DNA of 64,000 bases from Hyphomicrobiales bacterium (GTDB lineage Bacteria; Pseudomonadota; Alphaproteobacteria; Rhizobiales; Rhizobiaceae), in NCBI GenBank assembly GCA_900466945.1, contig UBNV01000010.1:496001-560000 (forward strand), written 5' to 3'. Positions 1-9,783 of this stretch are shown one piece after another (within the stretch, counting starts at the first letter, position 1; the number at the start of each line of letters is the position of its first letter). The notes under the pieces are model-generated. The model was not told the origin of the DNA, did no database searches, and saw only the letters and a program-made list of their open reading frames with translations. Both the position numbers and the translations under genes were made by a program.

Positions 1-192
1 TTCCGGTATCCTTTCGATGTGATGTTGAGGTTTTCAGCCTCGGATCGGCGCGCGAGATGGCGCCATCTGGGTGGCACGGGCTGTCCGAAGAAGCCGCATT
101 TGCGCCACAATTCGAAGGGGCAACTTTCAACGGGCAGGATTGTTCCCGGTCGGAACAATTTTTTTGCGGTCTCGTCAGCCGTCTTCGAAAAC

Positions 193-222
193 GAAAAAGG
201 CGAGCCATTGCTGGCCCGCCTT
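193..222 (-). terminator. Rho-independent terminator after gap
   Basis: Read on the minus strand, GGCGGGCC and GGCTCGCC form an 8-bp stem with one G-U pair, followed at once by TTTTTC. It lies about 25 bases after the gap stop codon, so it probably ends or attenuates the tkt-gap transcript. The rest of bases 1-245 shows no credible gene. The minus-strand AAAGGA close to base 10 would suit the ribosome binding site of a downstream gene (pgk by usual synteny) starting just outside the window; that is inference. Confidence 0.7.
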
Positions 223-245
223 CATGCGAGACTAAGTCAGTAATT

Positions 246-1256
246 TCAGATGAGCTTGGCCATCGCCACTGCCGTGTCCGACATGCGGTTGGAGAAGCCC
301 CACTCGTTGTCGTACCAGGTCAGGATGCGGACGAAGTTGCCTTCGAGAACCTTGGTCTGGTCCAGCGCAAAGATCGATGAGTGGCTGTCGTGATTGAAGT
401 CGCGAGAAACCAGCGGCTCGTCGGTGTAACCGAGGATGCCCTTCAGCGCGCCATCCGAAGCGGCGATGATCGCGTCGTTGATTTCCTGCGCGGTGGTGTT
501 GCGCTTGGCGACGAACTTGAAATCGACGACAGAGACGTTCGGGGTCGGCACGCGGATCGAGGTGCCGTCGAGGCGTCCCTTGAGGTGCGGCAGGACCAGA
601 CCGACGGCCTTGGCAGCACCGGTCGACGTCGGGATCATGGACAGGGCTGCGGCGCGGGCGCGGTACAGGTCCTTGTGCATGGTGTCGAGCGTCGGCTGGT
701 CACCCGTGTAGGAGTGAATCGTGGTCATGAAGCCGTGGTCGATGCCGACGGCGTCGTCCAGCGTCTTGACGACGGGAACCAGGCAGTTCGTCGTGCAGGA
801 CGCGTTGGAGATGACCAGATGGTCCTTGGTCAGCTGGTCGTGGTTGACGCCGAAGACGACGGTCAGGTCAGCGCCGTCGGCCGGTGCCGAGACGATGACG
901 CGCTTGGCGCCAGCCTGAAGATGCAGGGCCGCCTTATCACGCGAGGTGAAGATGCCGGTGCATTCCATGGCGATGTCGACGCCGAGTTCGCCGTGCGGAA
1001 GCGTCGCCGGATCCTTGATCGCGGTGACCTTGATCGGCTTGCCGCCACCGACGATGATCGTGTCGCCTTCGACCTTGACCGTGGCCGGGAATTTGCCATG
1101 GATCGAGTCGTAGCGCAGCAGGTGGGCGTTGGTTTCGACCGGGCCGAGATCGTTGATGGCGACGACTTCGATGTCGGTGCGGCCGGATTCGACGATGGCG
1201 CGGAGGACGTTACGTCCGATACGGCCGAAGCCGTTGATGGCAACTTTCACAGTCAT
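246..1256 (-). CDS. gap: Type I glyceraldehyde-3-phosphate dehydrogenase
   Basis: Cytosolic glycolytic/gluconeogenic enzyme that oxidises glyceraldehyde 3-phosphate to 1,3-bisphosphoglycerate with NAD. The 336-residue protein has normal family length. The N-terminal Rossmann motif NGFGRIG (residues 8-14), the catalytic cysteine C154 in SNASCTTNC and the partner histidine H181 in TIHSYTGDQ are all intact. The gene follows tkt on the same strand after a 74-base gap, the arrangement known from other rhizobia (tkt-gap-pgk), so co-transcription is likely. A terminator hairpin follows the stop codon. Nothing unusual is visible; the identification is secure. Confidence 0.97.
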   Translation of the reverse strand: MTVKVAINGFGRIGRNVLRAIVESGRTDIEVVAINDLGPVETNAHLLRYDSIHGKFPATVKVEGDTIIVGGGKPIKVTAIKDPATLPHGELGVDIAMECTGIFTSRDKAALHLQAGAKRVIVSAPADGADLTVVFGVNHDQLTKDHLVISNASCTTNCLVPVVKTLDDAVGIDHGFMTTIHSYTGDQPTLDTMHKDLYRARAAALSMIPTSTGAAKAVGLVLPHLKGRLDGTSIRVPTPNVSVVDFKFVAKRNTTAQEINDAIIAASDGALKGILGYTDEPLVSRDFNHDSHSSIFALDQTKVLEGNFVRILTWYDNEWGFSNRMSDTAVAMAKLI

Positions 1257-1330
1257 TTGAGCACTCCCGATTGGATAGATGGCTTGGCAGGCAGGTCAGG
1301 GCGCAGTGCTTGCGCCCTGGCGGGATGGTG

Positions 1331-3313
1331 TCAGGCAAGCTTGGCTTCGGCGGCGGCGACAACCGCGTCTGCCGTGATGCCGAAGTGCTTGTAGAGTTCC
1401 TTGGCCGGGCCGGAGGCGCCGAAGGACTTCATGCCGATGAAGGTGCCGGTCGAGCCGATGATCGCGTCCCAGCCCTGGCGAATGCCAGCTTCGACGGCGA
1501 TCTTGACCGGCGCATTGCCGATGATCGCTTCCTGATAGTCGGCGTCCTGTTCGAAGAACAGTTCGAAGCAGGGGACGGAGACGACGCGGGCCGGGATGCC
1601 CTTGGCTTCCAGCTGCTGCTGGGCCTTGATCGCGATTTCCACTTCCGAACCGGAAGCGAAGATCGAGACCTTGGCGTCGCTGGACGAGATCAGCTCGTAC
1701 GCGCCCTGGGCGCAGAGATTGCGCTCTTCGTATTCGGTGCGTGCCGGGATCAGGTTCTGGCGCGTGAGCGCAAGACCTGACGGACGATCCTTGGTTTCGA
1801 GTGCCACCTGCCAGCATTCCACTGTTTCCGTGGCGTCGGCCGGACGGAACATCATCAGGTTCGGAATGGCGCGGAGTGCTGCCATGTGCTCAACCGGCTG
1901 GTGGGTCGGGCCGTCTTCGCCGAGACCGATGGAATCATGAGTCAGAACGTGGATGACACGGATGCCCATGAGGGCTGCGAGACGGATCGACGGACGGCAA
2001 TAGTCCGAGAAGATCAGGAAGCCGCCGGAATAGGGGATCAGGCCGCCATGCAGCGCGATCCCGTTCATGGCGGCGGCCATGCCGTGTTCGCGGATGCCGT
2101 AGTGGATGTAACGGCCGGAGAAGTCGGTCGGGGTGATCGACTTGGTCTGGCTGGTCTTGGTGTTGTTCGAGCCGGTCAGGTCGGCGGAGCCGCCGAGCGT
2201 TTCGGTGACGACACCGTTGATGACTTCGAGGGCATCTTCAGAGGCCTTGCGGGTGGCGACCGTCGGCTTGGTCTCGGAGAGCTTCTTCTTGTAGGCGTCA
2301 ATGGCGCCAGCGAGCGTGCCGGGCAGTTCGCCAGCAAAGCGGCGGTTGAACTCGGTACGTGTGTCAGTCTCGGCGGCCGCAAGGCGCGCTTCCCAGTCCT
2401 TGCGGGTCTTGGTCGACCGCAGACCGGCGAGGCGCCAGGCGTCCAGTACATCAGCGGGGATCGAGAAGGCTTCGTCTTCCCAGCCGAGTGCCTTGCGGGT
2501 CGCGGCAATTTCTTCGGCGCCGAGCGGCGAGCCGTGAACCTTGTGGGTGCCGGCCTTGTTCGGCGCGCCGAAGCCGATGACGGTCTTGGCGGCGATCATG
2601 GTTGGCTTGTCGGACTTCTTGGCGGTCTCGATGGCCGCCGCAATCGCTTCCGGATCATGGCCGTCGATGGCAATCGTGTTCCAGTTGGCCGCACGGAAGC
2701 GGGCGTGCTGGTCGGTCGAATCGGCGAGCGAGACTGCGCCGTCGATCGAGATGCCGTTGTCGTCCCAGAAGACGATCAGCTTGTTGAGCTTCAGGTGGCC
2801 AGCTAGCGTGATCGCTTCCTGGCTGATGCCTTCCATGAGGCAGCCGTCACCGGCCAGCACATAGGTGTAATGGTTCTGCAGGTCCGAGCCGAACTCGTCT
2901 TCGAGCTTCTTTTCGGCGAGCGCCATGCCGACGGCTGTGGCAATGCCCTGGCCTAGCGGACCGGTGGTCGTCTCGATGCCGGAGGCGTGGCCATATTCCG
3001 GATGGCCGGCGGTCTTGGCGCCGAGCTGACGGAAGGACTTGATGTCCTCGATCGTCATGTCCTCATAGCCGGTCAAATAAAGGAGCGAGTAAATCAGCAT
3101 CGAGCCATGGCCGGCCGACAGGACGAAACGGTCACGGTCAGGCCAGAGCGGGTTCTTGGGGTCGAAGCTCAGGTAGCGGCTGAAGAGGACGGTCGCGACA
3201 TCGGCGCAGCCCATGGGCATGCCCGGATGGCCGGAATTGGCCTTTTCCACTGCATCCATGGCGAGGAAACGGATCGCATTCGCCATCCGCTGATGTTTTT
3301 CGGGAGAAATCAT
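1331..3313 (-). CDS. tkt: Transketolase
   Basis: Thiamine-diphosphate enzyme of the pentose phosphate pathway (and Calvin cycle where present) that moves two-carbon units between sugar phosphates. The 660-residue protein begins [20 protein letters not shown]. The frame stays open a further 84 codons upstream, but that stretch has low protein character, and this ATG matches the usual family N terminus. The substrate motif [12 protein letters not shown] lies near residue 20 and the ThDP motif [13 protein letters not shown] follows. A pyrimidine-binding domain ([13 protein letters not shown]) and the C-terminal domain (EAGIRQGWD) are also present. It is first in the apparent tkt-gap unit. Confidence 0.96.
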   Translation of the reverse strand: MISPEKHQRMANAIRFLAMDAVEKANSGHPGMPMGCADVATVLFSRYLSFDPKNPLWPDRDRFVLSAGHGSMLIYSLLYLTGYEDMTIEDIKSFRQLGAKTAGHPEYGHASGIETTTGPLGQGIATAVGMALAEKKLEDEFGSDLQNHYTYVLAGDGCLMEGISQEAITLAGHLKLNKLIVFWDDNGISIDGAVSLADSTDQHARFRAANWNTIAIDGHDPEAIAAAIETAKKSDKPTMIAAKTVIGFGAPNKAGTHKVHGSPLGAEEIAATRKALGWEDEAFSIPADVLDAWRLAGLRSTKTRKDWEARLAAAETDTRTEFNRRFAGELPGTLAGAIDAYKKKLSETKPTVATRKASEDALEVINGVVTETLGGSADLTGSNNTKTSQTKSITPTDFSGRYIHYGIREHGMAAAMNGIALHGGLIPYSGGFLIFSDYCRPSIRLAALMGIRVIHVLTHDSIGLGEDGPTHQPVEHMAALRAIPNLMMFRPADATETVECWQVALETKDRPSGLALTRQNLIPARTEYEERNLCAQGAYELISSSDAKVSIFASGSEVEIAIKAQQQLEAKGIPARVVSVPCFELFFEQDADYQEAIIGNAPVKIAVEAGIRQGWDAIIGSTGTFIGMKSFGASGPAKELYKHFGITADAVVAAAEAKLA

Positions 3314-3654
3314 GGCTTTTCCGCTTGTTCCGGGGCTTCGAGACACGGCCCGTCGGGGTGGGCCGCCTGAACGGGGGTGATCCTTAGCAGGTGCATCGCG
3401 CAAGTCAACAAATGGCCCGGCTCCGGGCGTTTCTGGAGCCAAGAAATCATCGCTCTGCCTCATTCTTGTGCGAGTTTCAGCTATGACTTCGCGGGCGGCA
3501 TGTTGTGGCAGTCTTCCACAGAATTGGCTTGTCTGGATGGCTTGCACTTTATTGACGCGCGGCAATGGCGGGGCTTACTGTCCCGCCTGAAATCATCGCG
3601 GCGGCCACGGCGATTCGTGTTGTTTACAGACGTGAGTGAGGCAGGGGCAAAACT
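3314..3654 (+). other. Intergenic region between divergent tkt and DUF4164 gene
   Basis: About 340 bases without a convincing gene, separating the minus-strand tkt from the plus-strand division genes, so it should carry promoters in both directions. A minus-strand TTGACT with AAGGAT 17 bases downstream (about 3385-3412) is a weak candidate for the tkt promoter. I could not find a convincing -35/-10 pair for the plus strand. Short open frames here have no protein-like composition. Confidence 0.5.
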
Positions 3655-3927
3655 ATGCCGACGGAAAATTCGGTGGATGCCGCGCTCACGGCGCTTCGCC
3701 AGGCTGTCGCTGGGTTGGAGAACGCCGTCGACATGCGCTTCGAGGCAGAACGCGAGAACACGGAGATCGACGGCGAGGTCCGGCGTGTGCATGCCGATCG
3801 GTCACGGCTCGCCCAGGAACTCGACCAGTCGGAGTTTCGAGCCAACCGGCTCGAAGAGGTCAACCGAGAAGTCTCTCGTCGCCTGGTCACGGCCATGGAG
3901 ACGATCCGGGCGGTGCTGGATCGCTGA
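3655..3927 (+). CDS. DUF4164 family coiled-coil protein
   Basis: A 90-residue acidic, strongly helical protein with no hydrophobic segment. Heptad-like spacing runs through most of its length (for example LAQELDQSEFRANRLEEVNRE), so it is probably a small cytosolic coiled coil. It resembles the rhizobial DUF4164 proteins, which commonly sit immediately before zapA. Here zapA follows after 70 bases on the same strand, which points to co-transcription and perhaps a role alongside ZapA at the division site; that role is inferred from context only. It has no catalytic motif. Confidence 0.8.
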   Translation: MPTENSVDAALTALRQAVAGLENAVDMRFEAERENTEIDGEVRRVHADRSRLAQELDQSEFRANRLEEVNREVSRRLVTAMETIRAVLDR

Positions 3928-3997
3928 TCGCTGGCTGGATTGTCCCTGTTTGCTTCTGGCGTCTCGGCGCCACGCGTAGAAAAGAGTTGGAACGCCG

Positions 3998-4378
3998 ATG
4001 GCGCAGGTCACAGTCACGATCGATGGAAAAGCCTATCGCATGGCTTGCGAGGAAGGTCAGGAGGACCATCTGACCGAGCTCGCGGGTCAGTTCGATCGTT
4101 ATGTCGGTCACCTGAAGGGACAGTTCGGCGAAATCGGCGATCTCAGGATCACCGTCATGGCCGGGATCATGGTCATGGACGAAATGTCCGAGCTTAACCG
4201 GCGGCTTGCGGCAGCAGAGGCGGAGCTTGCCGGCTTCCGTGAAGGGCGTGACAGCGTCCTGTCCGGTGTGCATCACCGCGAGGAGGCTGTGGTCCACGCG
4301 ATTACCGACCTTGCGGAGCGCTTGAACGGAATCACCCGCAAGCTTACCCAGCGACCCGCAGCCCAGCCTCAAGCCTGA
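3998..4378 (+). CDS. zapA: Cell division protein ZapA
   Basis: Small Z-ring-associated protein that binds FtsZ and promotes filament bundling at midcell. The 126-residue protein has the ZapA N-terminal fold (MAQVTVTIDGKAYRMAC, then EDHLTELAGQFD) and a long helix with GIMVMDEMSELNRRLAAAEAEL. It ends in an Ala/Pro/Gln-rich tail typical of alphaproteobacterial versions. It lies downstream of DUF4164 and directly upstream of the 6S RNA candidate, which reproduces the widely conserved zapA-ssrS arrangement. Confidence 0.9.
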   Translation: MAQVTVTIDGKAYRMACEEGQEDHLTELAGQFDRYVGHLKGQFGEIGDLRITVMAGIMVMDEMSELNRRLAAAEAELAGFREGRDSVLSGVHHREEAVVHAITDLAERLNGITRKLTQRPAAQPQA

Positions 4379-4384
4379 GGACTA

Positions 4385-4530
4385 TTTGCCGAGCCCACTG
4401 GCGCAGTGGCCGCGAAGCGCCTATATCTGAGATGCGATCTGCGCCTCACGACAGGAACCACAATCCCTGGGGCCATACTCGATCCAAAGGGAGCTGTCCC
4501 TGGCCGGGCCCGTGGGCTCGGACATATGGC
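4385..4530 (+). ncRNA. ssrS: 6S RNA (SsrS) candidate
   Basis: The interval begins just after zapA and is framed by a perfect 9-bp closing stem, CCGAGCCCA (4389-4397) with TGGGCTCGG (4513-4521). Between them lie further short pairings and purine-rich bulges compatible with the long imperfect 6S hairpin, which mimics an open promoter and sequesters sigma-70 RNA polymerase. Position is strong support: 6S RNA lies between zapA and the formyl-THF cyclo-ligase gene in many proteobacteria, and that gene occurs at 6846, displaced by a chemoreceptor. The ends are approximate. No small ORF here looks coding. Confidence 0.72.
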
Positions 4531-4565
4531 GCCCACCTACGTTTGTAGGCACCCAGGATCGTAAA

Positions 4566-4602
4566 CATCCACCGGTTGCCGTGGATCGCACCTTTCTTTT
4601 TC
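4566..4602 (+). terminator. Terminator after 6S RNA region
   Basis: ATCCAC (4567-4572) pairs with GTGGAT (4581-4586). The run CTTTCTTTTT follows a few bases later on the plus strand. A smaller hairpin CCTAC/GTAGG precedes it. It is a modest-strength terminator candidate for the zapA/6S transcript. Confidence 0.5.
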
Positions 4603-4613
4603 GAGACGAAACG

Positions 4614-4648
4614 AAAAAAGCCGCCGCGATCGCTCGCGACGGCTTTTC
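4614..4648 (-). terminator. Terminator after chemoreceptor gene
   Basis: On the minus strand AGCCGTCGCGA and TCGCGGCGGCT make an 11-bp stem with one G-U pair, followed by TTTTTT. It sits about 20 bases after the stop codon of the chemoreceptor gene and separates it from the convergent 6S RNA. Confidence 0.8.
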
Positions 4649-4667
4649 GCTGTCTAAAAACCTGGGA

Positions 4668-6680
4668 TCAGAATTCTTCCCAGTTGTCCTGAGCAGTCGC
4701 GGCTGCCGTATTGCCGCCGCCAAAGGCCTTGGCGAGGTTGCCGACCATCTTGCGCGCCGGAGAGGCGACTGGACGGGCCTGCGCGGGCGCTGCGGCAGGG
4801 CGCGGGGCTGCAGCACGTGGGGCAGGGGCGGAAGGCTGGTAAGCCGGGGCATGGCTCGTGCCACCGGCGATCCGGAACTGCGAGACGAAGCCTGCGAGGT
4901 GGCGCGCACTGTCGGCGAGGCGATGCGTGACGGCGGTTGCTTCTTCCACCATGGCGGCGTTCTTCTGGGTGAACTGGTCCATGTGGTTGACCGAGCCGTT
5001 GATCTCGTTGAGCGCGGTGGACTGCTCGCGCGCCGCAGAGGCAATTGCCGTGATGTGGTCGTTGATGACGGCCACCTGGTTGGAGATCTCGCCGAGTGCT
5101 GTGCCGGTCTGCTGGACCAGTGACACGCCGCCGGCGACGGCTTCACCCGACTTGTGGATCAGCGCCTTGATGTCTTTGGCGGCGTTGGCCGAGCGCTGGG
5201 CGAGTTCGCGGACTTCCTGGGCGACGACGGCAAAACCCTTGCCGGCTTCGCCTGCACGTGCTGCCTCGACGCCGGCATTCAGCGCGAGCAGGTTGGTCTG
5301 GAAGGCGATTTCGTCGATCACGTTGATGATCTTGGAGATTTCGCTCGAGGCCTGCTCGATGCGGCTCATCGCCTCGATCGCATCGGATACGACCTTGCTG
5401 GAGGTTTCGGTGCTCTGGCGGGCCTTGGTTGCCATGGTGGCGGCTTCGTCGGCCTTGGCAGAGGAGCCGCGAACCGTGGAGGTGATCTCTTCCAGGGCGG
5501 CAGAGGTTTCCTCGAGCGAGGCGGCCTGCTGTTCAGTGCGCTTCGATAGGTCATCCGTTGCGGAGCGCATCTCGGCGGAGCTCGCTTCGATGCCGGAAGT
5601 TTCTCCACGTATTTCCGAGAGCGTGCTGCTGAGCTTCTCGACGGAGGCATTGAAGTCGACGCGCAGGCGGTCGAGGTTGCCGGCGAAGGTGCGGTCGATG
5701 CGCACAGTCAGGTCGCCGTCACTGAGCTTGTTGAGGCCGTCTGCGAGACAATCGACAGCGTCCTGCACGGCGCGTGCGTCTTCTGCCTTTGCGATTTCGC
5801 GTTCGGCGCGGTCCTTCTCACCCTGTGCGGCTGCGTCCGCTGCGGCGCGCTCGATCTCGATCTTCTGGATGGCGCTTTCGCGGAAGACGTTGATGGCGCG
5901 GGCAAGAGCGCCGATTTCGTTTTTTAGTTCCTGATCGGGAACGGAGGTCTCGAGCTGTCCCGAGGCAAGACGGTCGGCGACGGCGGTTAGGCGCGGCAGC
6001 GAGCCGACGATGCGGCGGACGAGCAGAGCGATAAGGGTCGCAGCGATGAGAAGGACGATCAGCGCCGTGGTGCCGATCGCATAGGTCATCTCGGTCGCGA
6101 TGCTGTTGATGTCTGCCTTGCGAACGCCGGCATAGAGGATGCCAAGTACATCACCGGCCGGAGAGAAGATCGGCTGGTAGATCGTGTAATAGGGGGTTTC
6201 CAGGATCACGGCTTCGCCGCGATAGACTTCACCCTTGGTCGCGAAAGGATAGACGGCACCGGTCTGGCCGAGCGCCGTGCCCACGGCACGGTTGCCGTCC
6301 GGCTTGATGATGTTGGTCGTGCGGCGCCAGAAGTCCTTGCTTTCGGCATCCCAGGCAAAGATCGTCGCCGTCTGGCCGGTCATGCGGCCGATCGTGTCGA
6401 TCATGCCGTGTTCGGTGAACTCTGTCGGGATCGCTTCCATCACGATGCGCTGGACATTGCCATCCTGGGCCCATGTAACCTGCGTGCCGGGCAGATCTCG
6501 TTCGATGATCGTGGCGGCGGTGCGAAGGCTCGCATCCTGGCCGGCGATGGCCTGTTCCTGGATGCGGGTCTGGATGCTGCCGGAGATGACCCACGCGACG
6601 GCGCCGAGTGACGCGACGAGGATCAAGACCGTCGTCGCGGTGATTGTTTTGGTAATGCCGAAGCGCGAAAAGAATTGCAT
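4668..6680 (-). CDS. Methyl-accepting chemotaxis protein with Cache-type sensor and NWEEF tether
   Basis: A 670-residue transmembrane chemoreceptor. One membrane helix lies at about residues 13-32. A periplasmic Cache-like domain follows ([20 protein letters not shown]), then a second helix near 205-225, a HAMP segment, a second HAMP-like unit ([14 protein letters not shown]) and the signalling domain with the hairpin tip [20 protein letters not shown]. The extreme C terminus is NWEEF, the kind of pentapeptide that docks CheR/CheB on an Ala/Pro-rich flexible linker. It should control flagellar motors through CheA/CheW; the ligand is unknown. It lies opposite in direction between the 6S RNA and the cyclo-ligase gene, interrupting an otherwise conserved neighbourhood. 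Confidence 0.93.
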   Translation of the reverse strand: MQFFSRFGITKTITATTVLILVASLGAVAWVISGSIQTRIQEQAIAGQDASLRTAATIIERDLPGTQVTWAQDGNVQRIVMEAIPTEFTEHGMIDTIGRMTGQTATIFAWDAESKDFWRRTTNIIKPDGNRAVGTALGQTGAVYPFATKGEVYRGEAVILETPYYTIYQPIFSPAGDVLGILYAGVRKADINSIATEMTYAIGTTALIVLLIAATLIALLVRRIVGSLPRLTAVADRLASGQLETSVPDQELKNEIGALARAINVFRESAIQKIEIERAAADAAAQGEKDRAEREIAKAEDARAVQDAVDCLADGLNKLSDGDLTVRIDRTFAGNLDRLRVDFNASVEKLSSTLSEIRGETSGIEASSAEMRSATDDLSKRTEQQAASLEETSAALEEITSTVRGSSAKADEAATMATKARQSTETSSKVVSDAIEAMSRIEQASSEISKIINVIDEIAFQTNLLALNAGVEAARAGEAGKGFAVVAQEVRELAQRSANAAKDIKALIHKSGEAVAGGVSLVQQTGTALGEISNQVAVINDHITAIASAAREQSTALNEINGSVNHMDQFTQKNAAMVEEATAVTHRLADSARHLAGFVSQFRIAGGTSHAPAYQPSAPAPRAAAPRPAAAPAQARPVASPARKMVGNLAKAFGGGNTAAATAQDNWEEF

Positions 6681-6845
6681 GAAGAGGTGCCCCTTGCGAG
6701 TTGACTTGTACCTTAGTGTAAGGGGATTGAGTTAAGCCTTGGTTTTTCAGGGGAAATTGAATCGGGCTTGATAAACGGCAAATTCGTGTTTTTTCACGAA
6801 ATTCCTCCCCAAAAATGGTGGGTCTGCTTGTCGAAAGGCGTTCTG

Positions 6846-7427
6846 ATGGGTGTGAAGCGGGATTTGAAGGCCGGTATCCGCAATGAGCGGCTGACGGCGC
6901 GGGATGCGATACCGGAAGGGCTCCGGCTAGAATATAGCCTCGCGATGGCGGAGGTTGCGGGAGACACGTTGCCCGTCGAGCCCGCCCTCGTCGTGTCCGG
7001 CTTTTTCCCGATCCGCTCGGAGGCTGACATCCGCCCCTTGATGGCGCGGCTCAGGGCGCGGGGTGCGCGTCTCTGCCTGCCCGTGGTGATGGACAAGGAG
7101 ACCATCGTCTTTCGCGAACTGGTGCCCGGAGCAGATCTCGTCAACACCGGCTTTGGCACCCGAGGTCCCGGTCCCGAGGCCGCCGTTCTCGACCCCGACA
7201 TCCTTCTCGTACCGCTTTCTGCCTTCGATGCCTCTGGCAACCGGATCGGCTATGGTGCCGGTCACTACGACCGGGCAATCGCGCGTCTGAGGGAAAAAGG
7301 CCGGCATCCGCGGCTGATCGGCATTGCATTCGACTGTCAGGAGGTGGCAGAAGTGCCCTTCGAGGCCCATGATGTCCGGCTGGACGCCGTGCTGACCGAA
7401 AGCGGCCTCAAGACATTCACGGATTGA
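6846..7427 (+). CDS. 5-formyltetrahydrofolate cyclo-ligase
   Basis: Converts 5-formyl-THF to 5,10-methenyl-THF with ATP, recycling folate. The start MGVKRDLKAGIRNERL is preferred because the 26 codons upstream are not family-like and AAAGG precedes this ATG. The protein is then 193 residues, near the family norm. The substrate-binding segment is FFPIRSEADIRPLM and the ATP-site signature is GYGAGHYDRAIARL. The gene forms a tight unit with the YmdB-type gene 10 bases downstream. In many proteobacteria it follows zapA and 6S RNA directly; here the chemoreceptor gene intervenes. Confidence 0.92.
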   Translation: MGVKRDLKAGIRNERLTARDAIPEGLRLEYSLAMAEVAGDTLPVEPALVVSGFFPIRSEADIRPLMARLRARGARLCLPVVMDKETIVFRELVPGADLVNTGFGTRGPGPEAAVLDPDILLVPLSAFDASGNRIGYGAGHYDRAIARLREKGRHPRLIGIAFDCQEVAEVPFEAHDVRLDAVLTESGLKTFTD

Positions 7428-7437
7428 TTGGACGAAA

Positions 7438-8262
7438 ATGCGACTTCTGTTTCTCGGAGATATGGTAGGCAAGACCGGACGAACGGCTGTGTGGGAGCGG
7501 TTGCCGGGCCTCATCTCCGACCTGAAGCTCGATTTCGTCATCGTCAACGGCGAAAACGCCGCCGGCGGCTTCGGGATTACCGAGGACATCTATCTCGAGA
7601 CGATCAATGCCGGCGCCGATGTGGTGACGACCGGCAATCACGTCTGGGACCAGAAGGAGGCAGTGTCTTTCTGTACCCGCCACGATCAGTTCCTGCGGCC
7701 GGCGAATTATCCCTCCGGCACGCCAGGCAAGGGCTCCGGTCTCTATTATGCTCGCAACGGCGCTCGCGTTCTTGTTGCCAACATCATGGGCCGCGTCTTC
7801 ATGCATCCGGAGCTCGACGACCCCTTCAAGTCGGCTGAGACAATCCTGGCTGCCTGTCCGCTCAAAGAGCAGGCCGATGTCATCGTGTTCGATTTCCACG
7901 CGGAGGCGACGAGCGAAAAGCAGTGCTTCGGCCATTTCGTCGATGGTCGGGCGAGCTTCGTCGTCGGCACGCATACGCATGTGCCGACCGCCGATCATCA
8001 AATCCTGAACGGTGGCACGGCCTATATGTCCGATGCCGGCATGTGTGGAGACTATGACTCCTCGCTCGGCATGGAGAAGGAAGAGCCGCTCAACCGCTTC
8101 ATCTCGAAGATGCCCAAGGGGCGCTTCGAGGCGGCGAGCGGTCCGGCCACCATTTGCGGCGTCGGCGTCGAAGTTTCCAATGCAACCGGGCTTGCCGAAA
8201 AGATCGCGCCGCTCCGGATCGGACCGCGGCTGGCCGAGACAATCCCGCCATTCTGGGCGTGA
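7438..8262 (+). CDS. YmdB-family metallophosphoesterase
   Basis: A 274-residue calcineurin-like phosphoesterase of the YmdB/TIGR00282 family, whose studied members hydrolyse 2',3'-cyclic nucleotides. The metal-site motifs are in order: LFLGDMVGKTGR at the N terminus, VNGENAAGGFG, TGNHVWDQKE, and GTHTHVPTAD near residue 180. No signal peptide is present, so it should be cytosolic. It starts 10 bases after the cyclo-ligase gene, implying translation from one mRNA; the pairing of the two genes is common in alphaproteobacteria. The physiological substrate is not evident from the sequence. Confidence 0.9.
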   Translation: MRLLFLGDMVGKTGRTAVWERLPGLISDLKLDFVIVNGENAAGGFGITEDIYLETINAGADVVTTGNHVWDQKEAVSFCTRHDQFLRPANYPSGTPGKGSGLYYARNGARVLVANIMGRVFMHPELDDPFKSAETILAACPLKEQADVIVFDFHAEATSEKQCFGHFVDGRASFVVGTHTHVPTADHQILNGGTAYMSDAGMCGDYDSSLGMEKEEPLNRFISKMPKGRFEAASGPATICGVGVEVSNATGLAEKIAPLRIGPRLAETIPPFWA

Positions 8263-8374
8263 CGGCGGGCTGATAACGCCATTGTGACGCTTTCCGGCCG
8301 GGTCACCGCTTTACGGTTTCTCGGCGCTCCCGCATTCTCATCTCCAGAGATCTGGATACGGTGCAGGGAGCGGC

Positions 8375-9217
8375 ATGATGCTGAGACTGGTGTTGTCCAC
8401 GATGGCGCTCACTGCTTTGGCCGGCAGCGCATTCGCACAGGAAGCCGCGCGGCCGCAGGTGAGCCAGTGCCAGCTGATTGCCGAAAAACTGCCAAACGTT
8501 CAATATGCCAATTACACGCCACCGGCTTTGGGAGGGCCGGCTCTGACGCTCGCCCAAGTCCAGGAAGACGTGGTCATCACCTTCATTGGCCATTCGACAT
8601 TCCAGATAGATACGCCCGGCGGGATCTCCATCGCGACCGATTTCAACGGCTGGCTTCGAACGTCACGCACACCCGATGTGGTGACGATGAACAAGGCGCA
8701 TTCCAGCCATTACACCCTCAACCCTGATCCTTCGATCGGCGCCGTGCTGCAGGGGTGGAACGAGGCGGAGCCTGGCCAACCGATCGAGCATAGGCTCGTG
8801 GTGGGAGACGCCTATGTGCGGAACGTGCCCACCGACATTCGCAGCTGGGGCGGGGCCATGGAACCGAACGGCAACTCGATCTTCATCATCGAGGTCGCCG
8901 GTCTCTGCATTGGCCATCTCGGGCATCTGCATCATGAGCTGACCGACACGCATTATGGCGAGATCGGTCGGCTGGATATCCTGATGGTGCCCGTGGATGG
9001 CGGATTGACGCTGGGTGCCGACAGCATGAGCCGGATTGTCAAGCGGTTGCGATCCGCGGTAATCCTGCCCATGCATCGGCGTGGGCCGCCGATCGAAACA
9101 TTCCTGTCGATGTTCACCGACGGCTTCGATACGCAGATCTCCGAGAATCGCGGCTTCACCGTGTCGATGCGGACATTGCCGAAAAAGCCGCTAATCCTGG
9201 TGCTACAGGGGGTCTGA
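8375..9217 (+). CDS. Exported MBL-fold metallohydrolase
   Basis: A 280-residue protein with a clear signal peptide (LRLVLSTMALTALAGSAFA, cleavage near residue 22), so periplasmic or secreted. The body is a metallo-beta-lactamase-like domain of the UlaG/RomA type: ITFIGHSTFQIDTPGGI, THxH replaced by NKAHSSHYT, GNSIFIIEVAGLCIGHLGHLHHEL, then MVPVDGGLTLGAD and ILPMHRRG. The metal-site first motif is atypical (KAHSSHY), so the substrate cannot be named. GGGAG precedes a doubled ATG; either could be used. A 112-base gap separates it from the previous gene. Confidence 0.8.
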   Translation: MMLRLVLSTMALTALAGSAFAQEAARPQVSQCQLIAEKLPNVQYANYTPPALGGPALTLAQVQEDVVITFIGHSTFQIDTPGGISIATDFNGWLRTSRTPDVVTMNKAHSSHYTLNPDPSIGAVLQGWNEAEPGQPIEHRLVVGDAYVRNVPTDIRSWGGAMEPNGNSIFIIEVAGLCIGHLGHLHHELTDTHYGEIGRLDILMVPVDGGLTLGADSMSRIVKRLRSAVILPMHRRGPPIETFLSMFTDGFDTQISENRGFTVSMRTLPKKPLILVLQGV

Positions 9218-9248
9218 AGACCCCCTGTGCTGGATGGCAAGCCGCGCC

Positions 9249-9752
9249 TCAGGCGAAGCGGACGTGGCGGTGAACGCCGACGTCAGGCATCTTTTCCGGA
9301 TTTAGATTGGCCTTGGCGATTTCCCAGCCGAACTTGACGGTGCTGCCGGTCGAGGCCCAGATCTCGCCCTCGTCGAGGGAGAGCGCCAGCATGGTCAGCA
9401 GGGGATCGGATTTGCCGCCCTCGTACCAGGCTGCAACGACGGAATTCCAGTATTCGTCGATCTTCTTCTGATCCTTCACCATGGTCAGGGTGCCGGTTAA
9501 CGACGCATGATAGTCGTGGTCTTTGCCGACGACGCAGAATTGGGCCCTGCTGCCCGGACGCAACGCCTTCACGAGATCGGTGTCCGTCTTTGTGAAAAAC
9601 CAGATGATGTGTGTCGAGCGGTCCGCCTGTGGCGCCATGGGGCGCATGGGTTGATCGGATCCGACAAGACCGAGCATGCCCGCATGCACATCGTCGATTT
9701 CGTCCCAAAGCTGGTCCACGGGGTTTTCCTTGGCTTCGGTGAAGCTTGCCAT
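9249..9752 (-). CDS. Pyridoxamine 5'-phosphate oxidase-like stress protein
   Basis: A 167-residue split-barrel flavin-binding-type protein resembling general stress protein 26 (PNPOx family). The start MASFTEAKENPVDQLWDEI is set by AAGGAG seven to eight bases upstream; an open extension further upstream is not protein-like. Typical segments are HIIWFFTKTDTDLVKAL, FCVVGKDHDYHASLTGTL and a C-terminal tryptophan-rich strand. A consensus EcfG promoter lies upstream (9784-9808), so induction in the general stress response is likely. The enzymatic activity is not determined; family members bind FMN, F420 or heme. Confidence 0.85.
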   Translation of the reverse strand: MASFTEAKENPVDQLWDEIDDVHAGMLGLVGSDQPMRPMAPQADRSTHIIWFFTKTDTDLVKALRPGSRAQFCVVGKDHDYHASLTGTLTMVKDQKKIDEYWNSVVAAWYEGGKSDPLLTMLALSLDEGEIWASTGSTVKFGWEIAKANLNPEKMPDVGVHRHVRFA

Positions 9753-9783
9753 GTTTTGTCTCCTTAGGTTTTGCCGTGGAGGC

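Noticed and set aside
124..149. EcfG-like GGAAC-N16-CGTC near the left edge
   Set aside because: The last base of the -10 element deviates (CGTC rather than CGTT), and it points toward the 3' end of gap with no plus-strand gene downstream.
4858..5934. A 358-codon plus-strand open frame inside the chemoreceptor gene
   Set aside because: Serine/alanine-rich antisense shadow of the conserved signalling domain; no ribosome site.
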